Below, in pieces: positions 5,590 to 5,712 of a DNA stretch of 5,712 nucleotides (its first letter is position 1; the number at the start of each line of letters is the position of its first letter). The translations under genes and the position numbers were made by a program. The stretch is from contig NZ_DFUE01000055.1 of assembly GCF_002379585.1 (NCBI RefSeq), positions 1 through 5,712 of the forward strand. The letters run 5' to 3'. Source of the DNA: Pseudomonas sp. UBA4194 (GTDB lineage Bacteria; Pseudomonadota; Gammaproteobacteria; Pseudomonadales; Pseudomonadaceae). The notes under the pieces were generated by a model, which did no database searches, had not been told where the DNA came from, and saw only the letters and a program-made list of their open reading frames with translations.

Positions 5590-5712
5590 TCAAAACCATA
5601 CAGCGTCCCACAACTGGTCATCTCCTATCCCCTCGACTTAACCCAGCCTCCAAGGGCTGGCCACGATGTAACGCGCTGCGGCCTGAACTTTTTCCGTTGC
5701 CCGCAATTCCCG
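5590..5712 (-). pseudogene. C-terminal part of a REP-associated tyrosine transposase (RAYT), interrupted and cut by the window edge
   Basis: Translating the minus strand from the window edge gives a 24-residue stretch containing A-A-R-Y-I-V-A-S-P, a TAA stop (5638-5640), then V-E-G-I-G-D-D-Q-L-W-D-A-V-W-F and a TGA (5590-5592), all in one frame. As I know it, the RAYT/IS200-like family ends in A-R-Y-I-V-A-N-P-L-R-A-G-L-V-E...W-D-A-V-W, so both halves are the same gene's C-terminus. Around the stop the family motif reappears in the neighbouring frame as L-E-A-G-L, suggesting a 1-nt loss in the Pro codon and a 1-nt gain before the Val codon. The catalytic HUH and Tyr parts would lie beyond the window, so I cannot say whether the rest is intact. 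Even if expressed, it would lack the last 16 residues. Adjacent REPs support the assignment. Confidence 0.8.

Noticed and set aside
1..5712. tRNA, rRNA, riboswitch or CRISPR array
   Set aside because: No cloverleaf, rRNA-like sequence or regularly spaced repeat array was seen; the only repeated elements are the REP pair and short motifs.

Overview
The window looks like a Pseudomonas chromosome (fluorescens/putida-like). Four things point there: GC-rich genes, a choline-sulfate locus in the arrangement known from pseudomonads (betC and a choline-binding protein divergent from a LysR regulator), GTAG-type REP palindromes, and the tail of a REP-associated tyrosine transposase (RAYT). The genus is inferred; no marker gene is present.

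Left part (54-3601): a choline-sulfate unit. On the minus strand betC (choline sulfatase) is followed after 41 nt by a choX-like periplasmic choline-binding protein, probably one operon. A LysR-type regulator runs divergently from a 114-nt intergenic region with repeated short motifs that could be its operator. BetC releases choline and sulfate from choline-O-sulfate. The binding protein would feed a choline ABC transporter whose permease and ATPase are not in the window.

Middle part (3662-5019): a two-gene plus-strand pair of clearly more AT-rich, less Pseudomonas-like sequence. The first gene encodes a small cysteine-containing lipoprotein. The second, 20 nt downstream behind a strong ribosome binding site, encodes a 289-aa soluble protein with a His/Asn-rich N-terminal domain, an N-S-N-S motif and a disordered Pro/Ser-rich tail. 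I cannot assign either to a named family with confidence. The pair looks like an acquired accessory cassette, possibly effector plus lipoprotein partner, and is the least explained part of the window. A likely intrinsic terminator follows it.

Right part (5115-5712): a small DOPA 4,5-dioxygenase-family protein with a GTG start, then a perfect 25-bp inverted pair of REP sequences. Twenty-four nt beyond that, on the minus strand, lies the C-terminal end of a RAYT transposase, recognisable by its conserved tail but interrupted by an in-frame stop, and cut by the window edge. REPs next to a decaying RAYT form a coherent REP/BIME locus.
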